This document shows positions 11,793 through 12,342 of a stretch of DNA of 12,342 bases, piece after piece. This DNA is from Gammaproteobacteria bacterium (GTDB lineage: Bacteria > Pseudomonadota > Gammaproteobacteria > Thiohalomonadales > Thiohalomonadaceae). The notes beneath the pieces are model-generated. The model was not told the origin of the DNA and did no database searches. It saw only the letters and a list, made by a program, of their open reading frames with translations. The position numbers and the translations under genes were made by a program. Numbering within the stretch: the stretch's first letter is position 1; every line of letters starts with the position of its first letter. The stretch covers positions 1-12,342 of the forward strand of contig JAPHSO010000149.1 in assembly GCA_026193675.1 (NCBI GenBank), read 5' to 3'.

Positions 11793-12342
11793 GTGAGTGA
11801 GAATAAGAGAGCCATTGCGCTAATCGTTGATGATGAGGCAGATATTCGAGAGCTCCTCTCAATGACTCTTGAGAGAATGGGTGTTGATAGTCGTCAAGCT
11901 GAGACAATATCAGAAGCGACCAAGTTGCTCGGCAGCCAGACATTTGACCTCTGCATTACTGATATGAAACTTCCCGATGGAAATGGTCTTGAACTGATCA
12001 AAATGATCAATCAAAACTACCCATCCCTTCCAGTAGCAATGCTGACTGCCCATGGAAATATGGATACAGCCATTGAAGCATTAAAGTCTGGAGCCTTTGA
12101 CTTTATAAACAAGCCGGTCGAACTCAAGACACTTAAAACATTGATTCAGAGCGCTCTGAACTTGCAGCAATCTGACCAAAGAAAAACACCAAGAGATCAG
12201 CGGCTTAAATTACTTGGTGAATCTCCAGAGATCACCAAATTACGACAGACAATTAACAAATTGGCTCGCAGCCAGGCCCCCATATATATCAAAGGAGAGT
12301 CTGGCACCGGTAAAGAATTGGTTGCTCGACTGATCCACCAGA
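11793..12342 (+). CDS. pilR: Response regulator PilR, N-terminal part (cut by window edge)
   Basis: Sigma54-dependent activator of the NtrC class that drives pilA transcription when phosphorylated by PilS. The 183 visible residues of about 450 include the receiver domain (about 7-122) with Asp13-Asp14, phospho-acceptor Asp57 (ITDMKLPDGNGLELI), Thr85 and Lys107. A linker follows, then the start of the AAA+ domain with LLGESPEITKLRQTINKLA (140-158) and Walker A GESGTGKE (168-175). The rest of the AAA+ domain and the DNA-binding domain lie beyond the window. Start is GTG at 11793 with AAGG about 8 bases upstream. The pairing with pilS fixes the identity; without it any NtrC-type regulator would be possible. 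Confidence 0.93.
   Translation, partial: MSENKRAIALIVDDEADIRELLSMTLERMGVDSRQAETISEATKLLGSQTFDLCITDMKLPDGNGLELIKMINQNYPSLPVAMLTAHGNMDTAIEALKSGAFDFINKPVELKTLKTLIQSALNLQQSDQRKTPRDQRLKLLGESPEITKLRQTINKLARSQAPIYIKGESGTGKELVARLIHQ

Noticed and set aside
1..12342. Mobile elements, CRISPR arrays, tRNA or rRNA genes.
   Set aside because: No transposase, terminal repeats, spaced direct repeats, or tRNA-like cloverleaf was seen on either strand.

Overview
The window looks like chromosomal DNA of a gammaproteobacterium of moderate GC content (judged by eye, not counted). The evidence is the pncC / recA / recX / alaS block, a YheS-type ABC-F ATPase, a peroxiredoxin-glutaredoxin fusion paired with OxyR, and pilS-pilR behind a PP0621-type gene. 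I cannot name a genus. No rRNA, tRNA, IS element, CRISPR array or phage gene was seen. Every gene reads intact except alaS and pilR, which are cut by the window edges.

Positions 1-4373 (mostly minus strand): alaS (5' two fifths or so), recX and recA form a leftward operon. Upstream of recA and divergent from it is a wHTH-WYL-WCX regulator resembling BrxR/CapW, which normally sit beside phage-defence operons. It has replaced the usual direct pncC-recA adjacency; pncC follows tail to tail with its stop codon overlapping that of the regulator. The 190 bp between recA and the regulator hold two back-to-back sigma70-like promoters, a 19-bp palindrome abutting the recA -10 box, and two copies of AGTAGT-N2-GACTA, one before each start codon and each pointing toward its gene. 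No canonical gammaproteobacterial SOS box is visible. This is the most interesting part of the window: recA may be controlled, wholly or partly, by a WYL regulator.

Positions 4374-6793: a symmetric -10 region separates pncC from a divergent gene for a lysine-free, glutamine-rich acidic protein of unknown function. That gene ends tail to tail, again with a 4-bp stop overlap, against yheS.

Positions 6794-8581: an oxidative-stress module. The peroxiredoxin-glutaredoxin gene (leftward) and oxyR (rightward) are divergent. A shared 26-bp interrupted inverted repeat covers the likely -35 of the first and the -10 of the second, the usual geometry for OxyR activating its target and limiting its own synthesis.

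Positions 8582-8913: the only gap of more than 300 bases. It is not empty: it has a perfect TTGACA -35, a region of nested stems closed by a long-range AGTAGC/GCTACT pairing, and a very strong intrinsic terminator about 180 bp later. This is a candidate structured RNA, either a free sRNA or a leader controlling the EamA/DMT transporter gene downstream. I do not recognise its family.

Positions 8914-12342 (plus strand): the DMT transporter, a hairpin, a sigma70-like promoter, then a PP0621-type small zinc-binding membrane protein, pilS and the start of pilR, apparently one operon for control of type IV pilin transcription.
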